From positions 1 through 64,000 of the forward strand of contig CAVZUK010000002.1 in the NCBI GenBank assembly GCA_963778465.1: 64,000 bases of DNA. Direction: 5' to 3'. A model generated the notes under the pieces. That model did not search any database and had not been told where the DNA came from. It worked only from the letters and a program-made list of their open reading frames with translations. Source of the stretch: CAVZBW01 sp963778465 (GTDB lineage Bacteria > Actinomycetota > Acidimicrobiia > Acidimicrobiales > RAAP-2). The translations under genes were made by a program, and so were the position numbers. The first letter of the stretch is position 1, and each line of letters opens with the position of its first letter. Shown here piece after piece: positions 16,515 to 25,045 of this stretch.

Positions 16515-18782
16515 CTAGGGCAGGGGATCTCGAGGCTCCGGGTCGGCCGGGGACACCTCGAGCTCGTCCACGTCCACCTCCACCCCGAGCGTGGGGATGA
16601 TCCGGTCCAGCCGGCGCGGCAGGTACCAGTTGGCGTCGCCGAGGAGTTCCATGACCGAGGGCACGAGCACCATCCGCACCAGGGTGGCGTCGATGAGGAT
16701 GGCGGCGGCCAGCCCGAATCCGAAGACGGCGAGTACCCGGAGCGGATCGTTGATCACGAACGACCCGAAGACGCAGATCATGATGGCCGCTGCGGCGGTG
16801 ATCACTCTGGCCGTTCGGGCCAGCCCGTCGGCGACGGCGCGGGAGTTGTCGCCCGTGCGGCGCCACTCCTCGCGGATTCGCGTGAGGAGGAACACCTCGT
16901 AGTCCATCGAGAGCCCGAACAGGATGGTGAACATCATGAGCGGGATCCAGGGATCGATCGGGCCACTCGCCCCGTTGCCGAAGAGGCCGTCGGCCCACCC
17001 CCACTGGAACACGGCCACCACCACCCCGTAGGCGGCCCCGACCGCGAGGAGGTTCATCACCGCGGCCTTGAGGGGGATGGCGATCGAGCGGAACACCGCC
17101 ATCAAGAGGATGATGGACACCAGGATCACGGTGCCGATCACCCAGAACAGGCGCCCCGAGAGGTACGCCGAGGCGTCCACCCCGGCGGCCGTCTGTCCGC
17201 CGACGACCACGTGCACGCCCGTCCCCTCGGTGGCCGCCGGGATCACCTCCCCCCGGAGATGGGTCACCAGAGCCGCGGTCTCCGCCGCCTGGGGTGCCCC
17301 GGTCGGGTAGACGACGATGACGGCGGCATCGTGCGCCGCGTTGATGGTCGCCGGGGTCACGTAGGCCACCCCGGGCGTGCGAGCGAGGTCGGCGTCGAGA
17401 CGCTCGACCGCCGCCGCCCCCGCGCCCGGCGGCAGCTCGGCCGCCAGGAGGAGCGGCCCGTTGAACCCGGGTCCGAAGCCCTCGGCCAGGAGGTCGAAGG
17501 CCTGGCGCGTGGTCAGGGTGGTCGGGTCGTTCCCGGCGTCCGTGAATGCCAGCCGCATCGAGAACAGCGGGATGGCGAGGACGACGAGGACCAGGAGCGC
17601 GCAGCCGCCGGTGGTCCACGGGTGGCGCTGGACCACCCGGCTCCACCGGAACCAGAAGCTGCGGGGGCTCGGCGGGGCGCCGGAGACCAGCAGTCCCGGG
17701 ATGTGCAGCCGGTCGATCGCCCGCCCGGCATAGCCGAGCAGCGCGGGGAGCAGGGTGAGCGCACCGGCCATCACGAGGACCACGCCGGCGATGGCGCTGA
17801 CGGCCAGGCCGACCATGAAGGGGAGGTCCACGATGAAGAGCCCGCACAGGGAGATGATCACCGTGGTCCCTGCGAACAGCACGGCACGTCCGGAGGTGGC
17901 CAAGGAGACCATGACCGCCCGCCGCGGGTCGAGACCCTGCGCTAGGCCCTGCCGGTAGCGGGTGACGATGAAGAGGGCGTAGTCGATGCCGACGCCGAGC
18001 CCGATCATCGCCAGGAGCTCGGGCGAGAAGGTCGGCACGTTGAGGAGGTGGCTGATCAGGTCCTCGACGGCGAAGCCGATGGCCACGCCAAAGAGCGCGG
18101 TGATGATGGGCAGGCCCATGGCCACGACCGATCCGAAGGCGATGAGCATGATGATGATCGCCGCCGTGATGCCGATCCCCTCGCTCGACCCCGGAGCGGC
18201 CGAGACGACGCCCTCCACCACCTGGCCGCCGACCGCTACGTAGTAGCCCGGCACGGCGAAGGACTGCGCCGTCGTCACGACCTCCTTGACGGCGCTGTTG
18301 GGGACGGAGGAGGGGCCCTCGTCGAATTGCACGACGCTGAACCCGATGTGGCCGTCGCTCGAGATCTGGTCGTGCGCCCTGGGGTCGTGGGGGCCGACGA
18401 CCCCGCTCACGTGGGGGATGCGACGCAGCGCGGCGTCCATCCGCGCCGTGCGAGCGACGTTGGAGGCGCTGTCCAACGGTGCGGACGTCTGCATGACGAC
18501 GTACGCCGGCGTGCCGGCCTGTTGCGGGAACCTCGTCTGGAGGATCGTCTGGGCCTGCTCGGAGGGAGACTGGCCGTTGCTGAAGTTCGTCTGGAAGTGG
18601 CTGCCGACCGCCTGGCCGAGGGCCGTCATGGCCACGATGGCCAGGATCCAGGAGACGACCACTCTGCGCCGGTGGTCGTAGCACCATCCGGCGAGGCGAC
18701 CGAGACGACCCGCAGGACCGACGCCGCCGGGCTGGTTGCCTCCGACTGCCCGGGTCGGAGCGGGCCGCTGCGTAATATTCAT
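16515..18782 (-). CDS. MMPL-family (RND-type) membrane transporter
   Basis: A 755-residue transporter with two repeats, each a large extracytoplasmic loop plus about six membrane helices. The first block includes GIGITAAIIIMLIAFGSVVAMG and GLGVGIDYALFIVTRYR; the second includes FGLSMDYEVFLLTRIREEWRRTG. The paired Asp-Tyr motifs (GIDYALF, SMDYEVF) are the proton-relay signatures of MMPL proteins. The likely start is ATG at 18782, with a TTG one codon earlier. It is divergent from a TetR gene and an inverted repeat overlaps its start codon, so it is probably a regulated exporter of lipids or drugs. Confidence 0.9.
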   Translation of the reverse strand: MNITQRPAPTRAVGGNQPGGVGPAGRLGRLAGWCYDHRRRVVVSWILAIVAMTALGQAVGSHFQTNFSNGQSPSEQAQTILQTRFPQQAGTPAYVVMQTSAPLDSASNVARTARMDAALRRIPHVSGVVGPHDPRAHDQISSDGHIGFSVVQFDEGPSSVPNSAVKEVVTTAQSFAVPGYYVAVGGQVVEGVVSAAPGSSEGIGITAAIIIMLIAFGSVVAMGLPIITALFGVAIGFAVEDLISHLLNVPTFSPELLAMIGLGVGIDYALFIVTRYRQGLAQGLDPRRAVMVSLATSGRAVLFAGTTVIISLCGLFIVDLPFMVGLAVSAIAGVVLVMAGALTLLPALLGYAGRAIDRLHIPGLLVSGAPPSPRSFWFRWSRVVQRHPWTTGGCALLVLVVLAIPLFSMRLAFTDAGNDPTTLTTRQAFDLLAEGFGPGFNGPLLLAAELPPGAGAAAVERLDADLARTPGVAYVTPATINAAHDAAVIVVYPTGAPQAAETAALVTHLRGEVIPAATEGTGVHVVVGGQTAAGVDASAYLSGRLFWVIGTVILVSIILLMAVFRSIAIPLKAAVMNLLAVGAAYGVVVAVFQWGWADGLFGNGASGPIDPWIPLMMFTILFGLSMDYEVFLLTRIREEWRRTGDNSRAVADGLARTARVITAAAAIMICVFGSFVINDPLRVLAVFGFGLAAAILIDATLVRMVLVPSVMELLGDANWYLPRRLDRIIPTLGVEVDVDELEVSPADPEPRDPLP

Positions 18783-18824
18783 CAACGATGAGTTGTATCA
18801 CAGAATTCCCTCAGAGATGAATAT
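18775..18824. promoter_or_regulatory. Inverted repeats between MMPL and TetR genes
   Basis: Perfect 9-bp arms ATATTCATC (18775-18783) and GATGAATAT (18816-18824) flank 32 bp. Nested inside the left side is TCATC-AAC-GATGA (18779-18791). The stretch is AT-rich compared with its surroundings and the left arm covers the MMPL start codon. It is the probable operator of the TetR protein encoded 40 bp away. Confidence 0.5.
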
Positions 18825-18862
18825 GCTCCGAGCTGGTTCGATGCCAGGCCTCGGGGGCGGCG

Positions 18863-19450
18863 GTGAGCCAGCGAGCGGGCAGGAGGCCCGGCGGCGCCAA
18901 CACCCGCCAGGAGATCGTCGAGGCCGCGGGGAAGGTCTTCGACGAGCTGGGATTCAACGGGGCCAGCATCCGGGGCATCGCCCAGCGTGCGGGGGTCGAC
19001 CCTGCGCTGGTCCACCACTACTTCACCGACAAGGCCCAGCTCTTCGTCGAGGCTCGCGGGCTGCCCAGGGACCCTCGCCGGGTGGCCGAGGAGGCGGCCG
19101 CCCCGACGGGTTCCTTCGACGGTCGCCGGGTGGTGGAGCGGTTCTTGGAGCAGTGGGAGCGGGGTGAGGAGGGGCCGGGTTCGCGGTCGTTTCTCGCGGC
19201 CGTGCAGGCCATGGCCGCGTCGCCCGACGCCGCCGACGCCATGCGGGAGTTCTTGCTGGAGCGCCTTGCCGTCGCGCTGGGCGATGGCGAGGGACCCCGA
19301 TGGCGCCAGGCGCTCGTCTCGTCCCAGCTGGTCGGCCTCGGATGGGCGCGCTACGTCATGCGCTTCGAGCCGCTGGCCTCGGCCAGCCGGCAGGAGGTGG
19401 CGGACCTCGTCGGACCGACCCTGGATCGCTACGTCACGAACGGCGAGTGA
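18863..19450 (+). CDS. TetR family transcriptional regulator
   Basis: A 195-residue repressor. The N-terminal HTH runs from TRQEIVEAAGKVFDELGFNG through SIRGIAQRAGVDPALVHHYFTDKAQLF, followed by an all-helical ligand domain. The start is GTG at 18863. It is divergent from the MMPL exporter, a common arrangement for TetR-controlled efflux, and its 3' end overlaps the convergent aminotransferase by 17 bp. Confidence 0.9.
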   Translation: MSQRAGRRPGGANTRQEIVEAAGKVFDELGFNGASIRGIAQRAGVDPALVHHYFTDKAQLFVEARGLPRDPRRVAEEAAAPTGSFDGRRVVERFLEQWERGEEGPGSRSFLAAVQAMAASPDAADAMREFLLERLAVALGDGEGPRWRQALVSSQLVGLGWARYVMRFEPLASASRQEVADLVGPTLDRYVTNGE

Positions 19451-20597
19451 GCTCGCCCAGCGCCTCGAGCAGGGCGTCGATGTCCTCGCTGTCGTTGTAC
19501 CCGTGCGGGGAGACCCGGATCCCTCCGCCCCGAGGAGACACGACCACCTTGCGTTGGGCCAGGCGCTCGACGAGCTCGGCGGGGTCTTGGCCCGCGAGCT
19601 CGAAGGTCACGATGCCCGAACGCCCGTCACCCTCTCGAGCGGAGAGGACCCTCGCGCCCTGGCCGGCGAGCCCCGCCGCGAGACGCCGGCAGAGGCCGTC
19701 GACGTGCTCCCACAACGCCTCCTTGCCTGCCGCGAGCAGCAGGTCGAGCGCCGCACCGAGGCCGGCGATCCCGACGAGGTTCACCGTCCCCGACTCGTAG
19801 CGCCGCGCCGAGTCGTCCCAGACGAGGCGCAGGTTGTCCCACTCCTCGCGATGGCGCACCGAGGCCCAACCCGGCTCGGCCGGTCGGAGGTGCTCCATGA
19901 TCCCGTGGCGAACGAAGAAGAGCCCGATGCCCGGAGGCCCGAGGAGCCACTTGTGGGCTCCCCCCGCCGCGAGGTCCACGCCCCACTCGCCCAGCTCGGC
20001 GGGGAGGACCCCGAGGCCCTGGATGACGTCGGCGCAGACGAGCGCTCCGGCGTCGTGCGCGACCCGCGTCAGGGCAGCGAGGTCGTTGCGCCAACCCCGG
20101 CGGAATTGCACCCAGCTCAGCGCCAGCAGCCGGGGCGGCGGTCCCCGGTGGATGGCCCGTTGGAAGGCCTCCAGGGTCACGGCCTCTCCCGGGCCCTCGG
20201 GAGGGATCGCGTCGACCACCACGCCACGGGACTCGAGGGCCGTCCAGGGGTACACGTTCGAGGGGAACTCGAGACCCGGGATCAAGATGCGATCGCCGGG
20301 GCGCCAGTCGATGCCGGAGGCCACGAAGCCGAGCCCCTCGCTCGTGTTCTTGACGAAGGCGATCTCCTCGGACTCGACGCCCATGAGGCGCGCCGCCTTC
20401 GCTCGCACGAGCTCCGCATGGTCCTCCGGCGCGCCCGAGAAGCATCCACTCTCGAGCGCCGTCGCCGTCCAGTCCATCATGGCCGCGGCCACCGGAGTCG
20501 CCAGCGCGCTGACGGAGGCGTGGTTGAGATAGCACCAGGCGTCGCAGATGGGGAAGAGTTCCCGCGGCAGGGGGCTCGCCACCGACCGGCCGCTCAC
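19434..20597 (-). CDS. Class V aminotransferase (cysteine desulfurase/selenocysteine lyase-like)
   Basis: A PLP enzyme of 387 residues. Features are CYLNHASVSALATPV at the start, VKNTSEGLGFVASG, the aspartate in VCADVIQGLGV, and the PLP lysine in GGAHKWLLGPPG. It lacks an obvious desulfurase cysteine loop, so a lyase or racemase-type activity is also possible. The start is a GTG at 20597 that overlaps the aldo-keto reductase stop (GTGA), so it is translationally coupled as the last gene of a four-gene minus-strand operon. Confidence 0.87.
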   Translation of the reverse strand: MSGRSVASPLPRELFPICDAWCYLNHASVSALATPVAAAMMDWTATALESGCFSGAPEDHAELVRAKAARLMGVESEEIAFVKNTSEGLGFVASGIDWRPGDRILIPGLEFPSNVYPWTALESRGVVVDAIPPEGPGEAVTLEAFQRAIHRGPPPRLLALSWVQFRRGWRNDLAALTRVAHDAGALVCADVIQGLGVLPAELGEWGVDLAAGGAHKWLLGPPGIGLFFVRHGIMEHLRPAEPGWASVRHREEWDNLRLVWDDSARRYESGTVNLVGIAGLGAALDLLLAAGKEALWEHVDGLCRRLAAGLAGQGARVLSAREGDGRSGIVTFELAGQDPAELVERLAQRKVVVSPRGGGIRVSPHGYNDSEDIDALLEALGELTRRS

Positions 20598-21466
20598 TCG
20601 GAGAGGGCGTCGATCCTGCGCACCTGCTCGTCGTTCAAGCGCAGCGTCGCTGCGGCGACGTTCTCCTCGAGGTGGCTCACCGTGGAGGTGCCCGGGATCG
20701 GCAGCATCACCGGGGAGTGCTGCAGGAGCCAGGCCAGGCCCACCTGAGACGGGGTGGCCCGGAGCTCCCGTGCGGCGTCCCCGAGGGGACCGGCATCGGA
20801 GGCGACCGACCCGCCCGCGATGGGCGCCCAGGGAATGAAGCCGATGCCGAGCGCCGCGCAGTGGCCGAGCACGTCCTCCGAGACGCGATGGGTGAGGTTG
20901 TACTGGTTCTGGACCGTCACGATCGGCACTTGTCGCCGCGCCGCGTCGATGTCGGCGGTGCCGACGTTGGAGAGTCCCACCTCGGCCACCTTGCCCTCGC
21001 TGCGGAGCTCGGCCAGCACGCCGAATTGCTCGTCGACGGGCACCTTGGGGTCGATCCGGTGGAGCTGGAAGAGGTCGAGGCGATCGACGCGCAGCCGCCG
21101 CAGGCTCATCTCGCACTCCTGGCGCAGGTACTCGGGACGGGCGACCGGGTGCCACTGGCCGGGCCCCGTACGCACCAGGCCGGCCTTGGTGGCGACGAGG
21201 AGGTTTTCGGGGTAGGGCCAGAGCGCCTCGGCGATGAGCTCCTCGCTCACGTAGGGACCGTAGGAGTTCGCCGTGTCGATGAAGTCGACCCCGAGGTCGA
21301 CGGCCCGGCGGAGGACCCTGATCGCCTCGTCGTGGTCGGCGGGCGGGCCCCAGATCCCGGGCCCCGTGATGCGCATCGCTCCGTACCCGAGACGGTGGAT
21401 CGTCCGGTCGCCGATCACGTGCGTTCCGCTCATCTCGAGCGGATGGTTTGCCGTCGTGTCGGTCAT
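20594..21466 (-). CDS. Aldo/keto reductase
   Basis: A NADPH-dependent TIM-barrel reductase of 290 residues. The chosen ATG at 21466 is where homology begins. GVDFIDTANSYGP contains the catalytic Asp and Tyr, ATKAGL the lysine, and FQLHRIDP the histidine; IPGTSTVSHLEEN is the NADP-binding end. It lies 22 nt after rpiA and overlaps the aminotransferase by 4 nt. The substrate is a carbonyl compound of unknown nature. Confidence 0.88.
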   Translation of the reverse strand: MTDTTANHPLEMSGTHVIGDRTIHRLGYGAMRITGPGIWGPPADHDEAIRVLRRAVDLGVDFIDTANSYGPYVSEELIAEALWPYPENLLVATKAGLVRTGPGQWHPVARPEYLRQECEMSLRRLRVDRLDLFQLHRIDPKVPVDEQFGVLAELRSEGKVAEVGLSNVGTADIDAARRQVPIVTVQNQYNLTHRVSEDVLGHCAALGIGFIPWAPIAGGSVASDAGPLGDAARELRATPSQVGLAWLLQHSPVMLPIPGTSTVSHLEENVAAATLRLNDEQVRRIDALSE

Positions 21467-21488
21467 GGAGGCGAGCGTACCGGTCGGC

Positions 21489-22214
21489 TCATTCGTGACC
21501 GCCGTCCTCGACCAGCTCGGCTTGGTAGCCCTCGAAGATGCCCGTCTCGAGGACGCCGGGCAGTCGTTTGATCTCGGCGTGCAACCCGGGCGGGATCTCG
21601 TCGAAGTGGGCATCTACGAGGAGGAAACCGCTCTCCGTGATGACCGGTCCGTCCTTGCCGGAGCCGCATCTCAAGGAGGCGTCCCTGCTGCCGTTTCGTT
21701 GCAGGAACGTCACCAGATGCTGGATCGCGTTGGGGTGCACCTCGATGGGCACCGGGAAGCGGCTCCCGAGTCGCTCCACTCGCTTGGTGGCGTCGATCAC
21801 GACGTAGCGACGGTCGCAGCTCGACCACAGGAGCTTCTCCTTGAAGAGCGCCCCGCCCCGGCCCTTGAGGAATCGACCGGCCGGGTCCACCTCGTCGGCC
21901 CCGTCGACGATCCACGACAGCGGGCCGAGGCCTAGCCGGACGAGAGGCAGGCCCAGCGTGCTGGCCGCAAGCTCCGTCTCCTGGGACGTGGTGGCGACCT
22001 TGACCGAGAGCCCTTCGTCCCGGGCCCGCTCGGCGATCGCCCAGAGGGACAGGTACGCGCTCGAGCCCGACCCGATCCCGATGACCTCGCCGTCCTGCGC
22101 GATGCCGGCGAGGCGCTGCGCGGCGCGCCACTTGGCGTCGGCGTGCGAGATCTCGGACGGCCAGGGCAGGAAGGGGGCGGCCTGCCAGCGCGAGGGTGCC
22201 GGCTCGGGGCTCAT
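21489..22214 (-). CDS. rpiA: Ribose-5-phosphate isomerase A
   Basis: Interconverts ribose 5-phosphate and ribulose 5-phosphate. A 241-residue protein with the phosphate loop IGIGSGSSAYLSLWAI and the catalytic block DGADEVDP followed by LKGRGGALFKEK, where RpiA Asp and Lys residues act. The ATG at 22214 overlaps the stop of the upstream Ddn-like gene (ATGA). Its place in an operon with redox enzymes is unusual and may simply reflect co-expression. Confidence 0.9.
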   Translation of the reverse strand: MSPEPAPSRWQAAPFLPWPSEISHADAKWRAAQRLAGIAQDGEVIGIGSGSSAYLSLWAIAERARDEGLSVKVATTSQETELAASTLGLPLVRLGLGPLSWIVDGADEVDPAGRFLKGRGGALFKEKLLWSSCDRRYVVIDATKRVERLGSRFPVPIEVHPNAIQHLVTFLQRNGSRDASLRCGSGKDGPVITESGFLLVDAHFDEIPPGLHAEIKRLPGVLETGIFEGYQAELVEDGGHE

Positions 22215-22657
22215 GAGCGCCGGGTGAGGTGGACGGCGGCCAGCTGGCGGTCGGTCAGCTGCTGGTAATAGCTCCAGCCCCCGTAGTACTCGGTCAGCCG
22301 TGACCAGATGCGCTCGCGGTCGGCGCCGGCGAGGATCTCGGCGTCGACGTCCAAGCGGTCCGTCCCCGCCTGCACCGTGGCTTCGGGACGGGCACGGAGA
22401 TTGTGGAGCCACGAGGGCGTCTCGGGGCGCCCACCGTTGGAGGCCACGACCCAAAAGCTCTCTGCGTCCGCCATGTAGAGGAGGGGCGTGGTGCGGGGCT
22501 TCCCCGAACGCCGACCCGTCGTCGTGAGCAGCAGGATCGGCCCGAACAGGCTGCGGTGACCGATGCGCCCGCCGGTGCGTTCGTAGAGCTGGCGATGCAG
22601 GGGGTAGACCCATCTCCCGACCGTCCGATCCAACTTGACCGTGTACTTCGGGTCCAC
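22211..22657 (-). CDS. Deazaflavin (F420)-dependent nitroreductase family protein (Ddn/DUF385-like)
   Basis: A 148-residue split-barrel protein. TTGRRSGKPRTTPLLYM and the signature PSWLHNLRARPEATVQ are characteristic of the F420H2-dependent Ddn family, which reduces quinones or nitro compounds. The GTG start at 22657 follows a very strong GAGGAGG site. It is the first gene of the four-gene operon, with a 4-nt overlap into rpiA. Confidence 0.88.
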   Translation of the reverse strand: MDPKYTVKLDRTVGRWVYPLHRQLYERTGGRIGHRSLFGPILLLTTTGRRSGKPRTTPLLYMADAESFWVVASNGGRPETPSWLHNLRARPEATVQAGTDRLDVDAEILAGADRERIWSRLTEYYGGWSYYQQLTDRQLAAVHLTRRS

Positions 22658-22685
22658 GCTCGCCTCCTCGGGTGCCGGCCTATCG

Positions 22686-22691
22686 TACGGT
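22686..22691 (+). promoter_or_regulatory. TANNNT -10 box (leaderless) of the histidine phosphatase gene
   Basis: TACGGT ends 6 nt before the ATG at 22698; another box, TATCGT, overlaps it at 22681-22686. No Shine-Dalgarno sequence is present. Confidence 0.5.
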
Positions 22692-22697
22692 GTGACG

Positions 22698-23387
22698 ATG
22701 GACCCGACGGCGGGAGCCGACCAGGCAGGGTCCCCGAGATCCGGCCACTCGTGCGCGGCGTCCTCGGTCGGCGGTTCCCCCGCAGCGACCGTCTGGCTCC
22801 TCCGGCACGGGCAGAGCGTCTGGAACGAGAGAGGCCTCGCGCAGGGCCAGACCGAGGCGGCACCTGGCCTCACCGAACGCGGCCGGCGCGAGGCGCTCGC
22901 CGCCGCGGGAGAGCTCGAAGACGCCGGCATCTCGCTGGTGCTGGCGAGCGACCTGCTCCGGGCCGAGGAGACCGCCCGGATCGTCGCCGACCACCTCGGG
23001 GTGGAGATGCGTCTCGAGCCGCGGTTGCGCGAACGGGCGCTGGGCGTCGCCGAGGGTCGCCCGGCCCGCGAGCTGACCGGCCCGCTTGGCGGTGGGGGTG
23101 TCGAGCGTGGCCGGGTGGTCGACGCCGATGCCAGACCACGGGGCGGGGAGTCGATCCGCCAGCTCGTCCACCGGGTGTCCTGGTACCTCGACGACCTGCT
23201 CCGCGACGGCACGCCCGACCGGCCGCTCCTCGTGACCCACGGAGGCGTGGTGCGGGCCGCCCTGGCGGTGGCGCGGCGCACGGACGTCGAGCGCATGCCG
23301 TGGGCGGCGGTGTCCAATGCGCAGGCCGTCGAGCTCCGGCTCTCGCTCCCCTCGCTCCCCTCGGGCACCGAACCCGACGGCGGCTGA
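22698..23387 (+). CDS. Histidine phosphatase family protein (phosphoglycerate-mutase-like)
   Basis: A 229-residue branch-1 histidine phosphatase. The RHGQSVWNERG motif provides the phosphorylated histidine and the later LLVTHGGVVRAAL the second. A roughly 30-residue leader precedes the catalytic core. Substrates in this branch include phosphosugars and alpha-ribazole phosphate; no local clue. The gene is divergent from the Ddn-like operon, and the two starts are only about 40 bp apart. Confidence 0.85.
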   Translation: MDPTAGADQAGSPRSGHSCAASSVGGSPAATVWLLRHGQSVWNERGLAQGQTEAAPGLTERGRREALAAAGELEDAGISLVLASDLLRAEETARIVADHLGVEMRLEPRLRERALGVAEGRPARELTGPLGGGGVERGRVVDADARPRGGESIRQLVHRVSWYLDDLLRDGTPDRPLLVTHGGVVRAALAVARRTDVERMPWAAVSNAQAVELRLSLPSLPSGTEPDGG

Positions 23388-23485
23388 CGCACCTCGGATA
23401 CGGAGTTACCGACCGCCAACAGCGCCGGCCCCACCCGACCGCACCGACCGTTCAATTGCATGATCTGGACGATCGGCTCACGGTG

Positions 23486-24253
23486 ATGATCGGGCTCCAG
23501 GGAGCCTGCCGGGGCGTCCCGCCCGCCGGAGCGGGCACCTGCCCCGTCTGCTGCGCACCCCTGCGGTCCGGGCTCGACGTCTGCCCCAGCTGCCGCCTGG
23601 TCGCACTGCAGCTCGGACGGCCCCTCGGGCGCGCCCTTCCCATCTCCCTGGTCGACGGCGGGACGCCCCTCTACCGTTCCCTGGTCGGCTACAAGCGACC
23701 GGCGACGCCATCGTCACGTCACTGCCGCCGCCTTGCGACCCTCCTGTCCGTCTTTTGGGAGCACCACCGTGCCTGCATGGCTCCGGCCGGCCCCGACCTG
23801 GTGGTCGTGGTGCCGTCGCTCGACGGCCGGGACCACCCCCTCAACGGCGTCGTGGATTCGGTGCCGGCCCTCGCATCGAGCCTGTGCCGCCCGCTCCGGC
23901 CCGGTTCTCGGCCGGCCCGGCATTCGCGGGCGTCGACCAGGGCCTTTGCGAGAGCGGGGCCTTCCGTCTCGGGGCGCAGGATCCTGCTGGTGGACGACGT
24001 CTACACGACCGGTGCGCATCTGCACTCGGCGGCCGCCGCGCTGACGGACGGCGGCGCGGCGGCAGTGACGTTGCTCGTGATGGCCCGGCGGTTGCACCGC
24101 GAGTGGCACCGCTCGGACGAGATGCCGTGGCGGGCGACCGAGTGCGCCCGGTGCGGCCCTCGGGCCTCAGCCGGCCTCGGAGTTTCGGGTGCTGCGGGCG
24201 ACGATGAGCCGGGCGATCACGAGGAGCAGCAGCACCAGCACGATGAGGAGTAG
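23486..24253 (+). CDS. ComF-family phosphoribosyltransferase-like protein
   Basis: A protein of about 255 residues with an N-terminal zinc-ribbon (CPVCCAPL...CPSC) and a C-terminal PRTase domain carrying RRILLVDDVYTTGAHLHSAA, the PRPP-binding loop, with His where Thr is usual. In other bacteria ComF helps DNA uptake and recombination. The start is uncertain: ATG 23486, GTG 23483 or TTG 23456 all fit. Its last 87 bp overlap the 3' end of pstA on the other strand, and the overlapped C-terminus is Glu/His-rich and probably not structural. Confidence 0.72.
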   Translation: MIGLQGACRGVPPAGAGTCPVCCAPLRSGLDVCPSCRLVALQLGRPLGRALPISLVDGGTPLYRSLVGYKRPATPSSRHCRRLATLLSVFWEHHRACMAPAGPDLVVVVPSLDGRDHPLNGVVDSVPALASSLCRPLRPGSRPARHSRASTRAFARAGPSVSGRRILLVDDVYTTGAHLHSAAAALTDGGAAAVTLLVMARRLHREWHRSDEMPWRATECARCGPRASAGLGVSGAAGDDEPGDHEEQQHQHDEE

Positions 24254-25045
24254 CGCGGCGTCGTAGGACAGTGCGTGCGCCTGGCTGGACGGCTCGCTGT
24301 AGAACGCCCAGACCGGATAGGTGAGGTATCCGACGGGGCTGTGGGTCAGCTGCAGGGTGGGAGGCTGGGTGCTCCAGCCGGCCGTGTAGAGGAGCGGAGC
24401 GGTCTCACCGCCCGCGATGGCGAGCGCCACGAGCAGACCCGTGATGATGCCCGGCGTGGCCGTTCGGAGCACCACCTTGCGGAGGGCGTAGCCGGTCGAC
24501 ATGCCGAGGGCCTGGGCACCCTCCCGGTAGTTGGTCGGCACCTGGCGCAGCGCCGTCTCGGTCGACTTGGCGATGTAGGGGATCACCATGATGCTCAGCA
24601 CGATCCAGGCCGCGAGGAGCGAGAATTGCCAGTGCAGCCCGACCACGAGGGCGACGTAGCCGACGTAGCCGAGGACGATCGAGGGGAACCCGGAGAGGAC
24701 GTCGGTGGCCCCCCGCAGGATCGTCCCTCCCGCCCGGCCGCTGCGGCGGGGCTTGGACAGCTCGGCGAGGTGGATGCCGGTCAGGAGCCCGACGCTCCCG
24801 GCGAGGATCAGCACGCCGAAGATCAGTAGCAGCGTGCCCAGGATCGCGTTGAGGAGCCCGCCGCCGTTTCCCTCGGTGTTGGTCCACAGCACGTCCCAGC
24901 GCCAGTTGGGGATCGCTCGGGCCACCACCCCGACCACGAGCCAGATCGCGGGCCCGAGGATGAGGAGCAACGCCAGGTAGCTCCAACCCTGGTAGATGCC
25001 CTGGACGATGCGGCGCCGGCGGGTCCGGCGGTGCCCGGGGCTCAT
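24167..25045 (-). CDS. pstA: Phosphate ABC transporter permease PstA
   Basis: A 292-residue inner-membrane permease with six predicted helices. The EAA-type cytoplasmic loop reads EGAQALGMSTGYALRKVVLRTATPGI. It pairs with PstC to form the channel of the high-affinity phosphate importer. Its ATG overlaps the pstC stop by 4 nt. The C-terminal coding end overlaps comF on the opposite strand. Confidence 0.93.
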   Translation of the reverse strand: MSPGHRRTRRRRIVQGIYQGWSYLALLLILGPAIWLVVGVVARAIPNWRWDVLWTNTEGNGGGLLNAILGTLLLIFGVLILAGSVGLLTGIHLAELSKPRRSGRAGGTILRGATDVLSGFPSIVLGYVGYVALVVGLHWQFSLLAAWIVLSIMVIPYIAKSTETALRQVPTNYREGAQALGMSTGYALRKVVLRTATPGIITGLLVALAIAGGETAPLLYTAGWSTQPPTLQLTHSPVGYLTYPVWAFYSEPSSQAHALSYDAALLLIVLVLLLLVIARLIVARSTRNSEAG

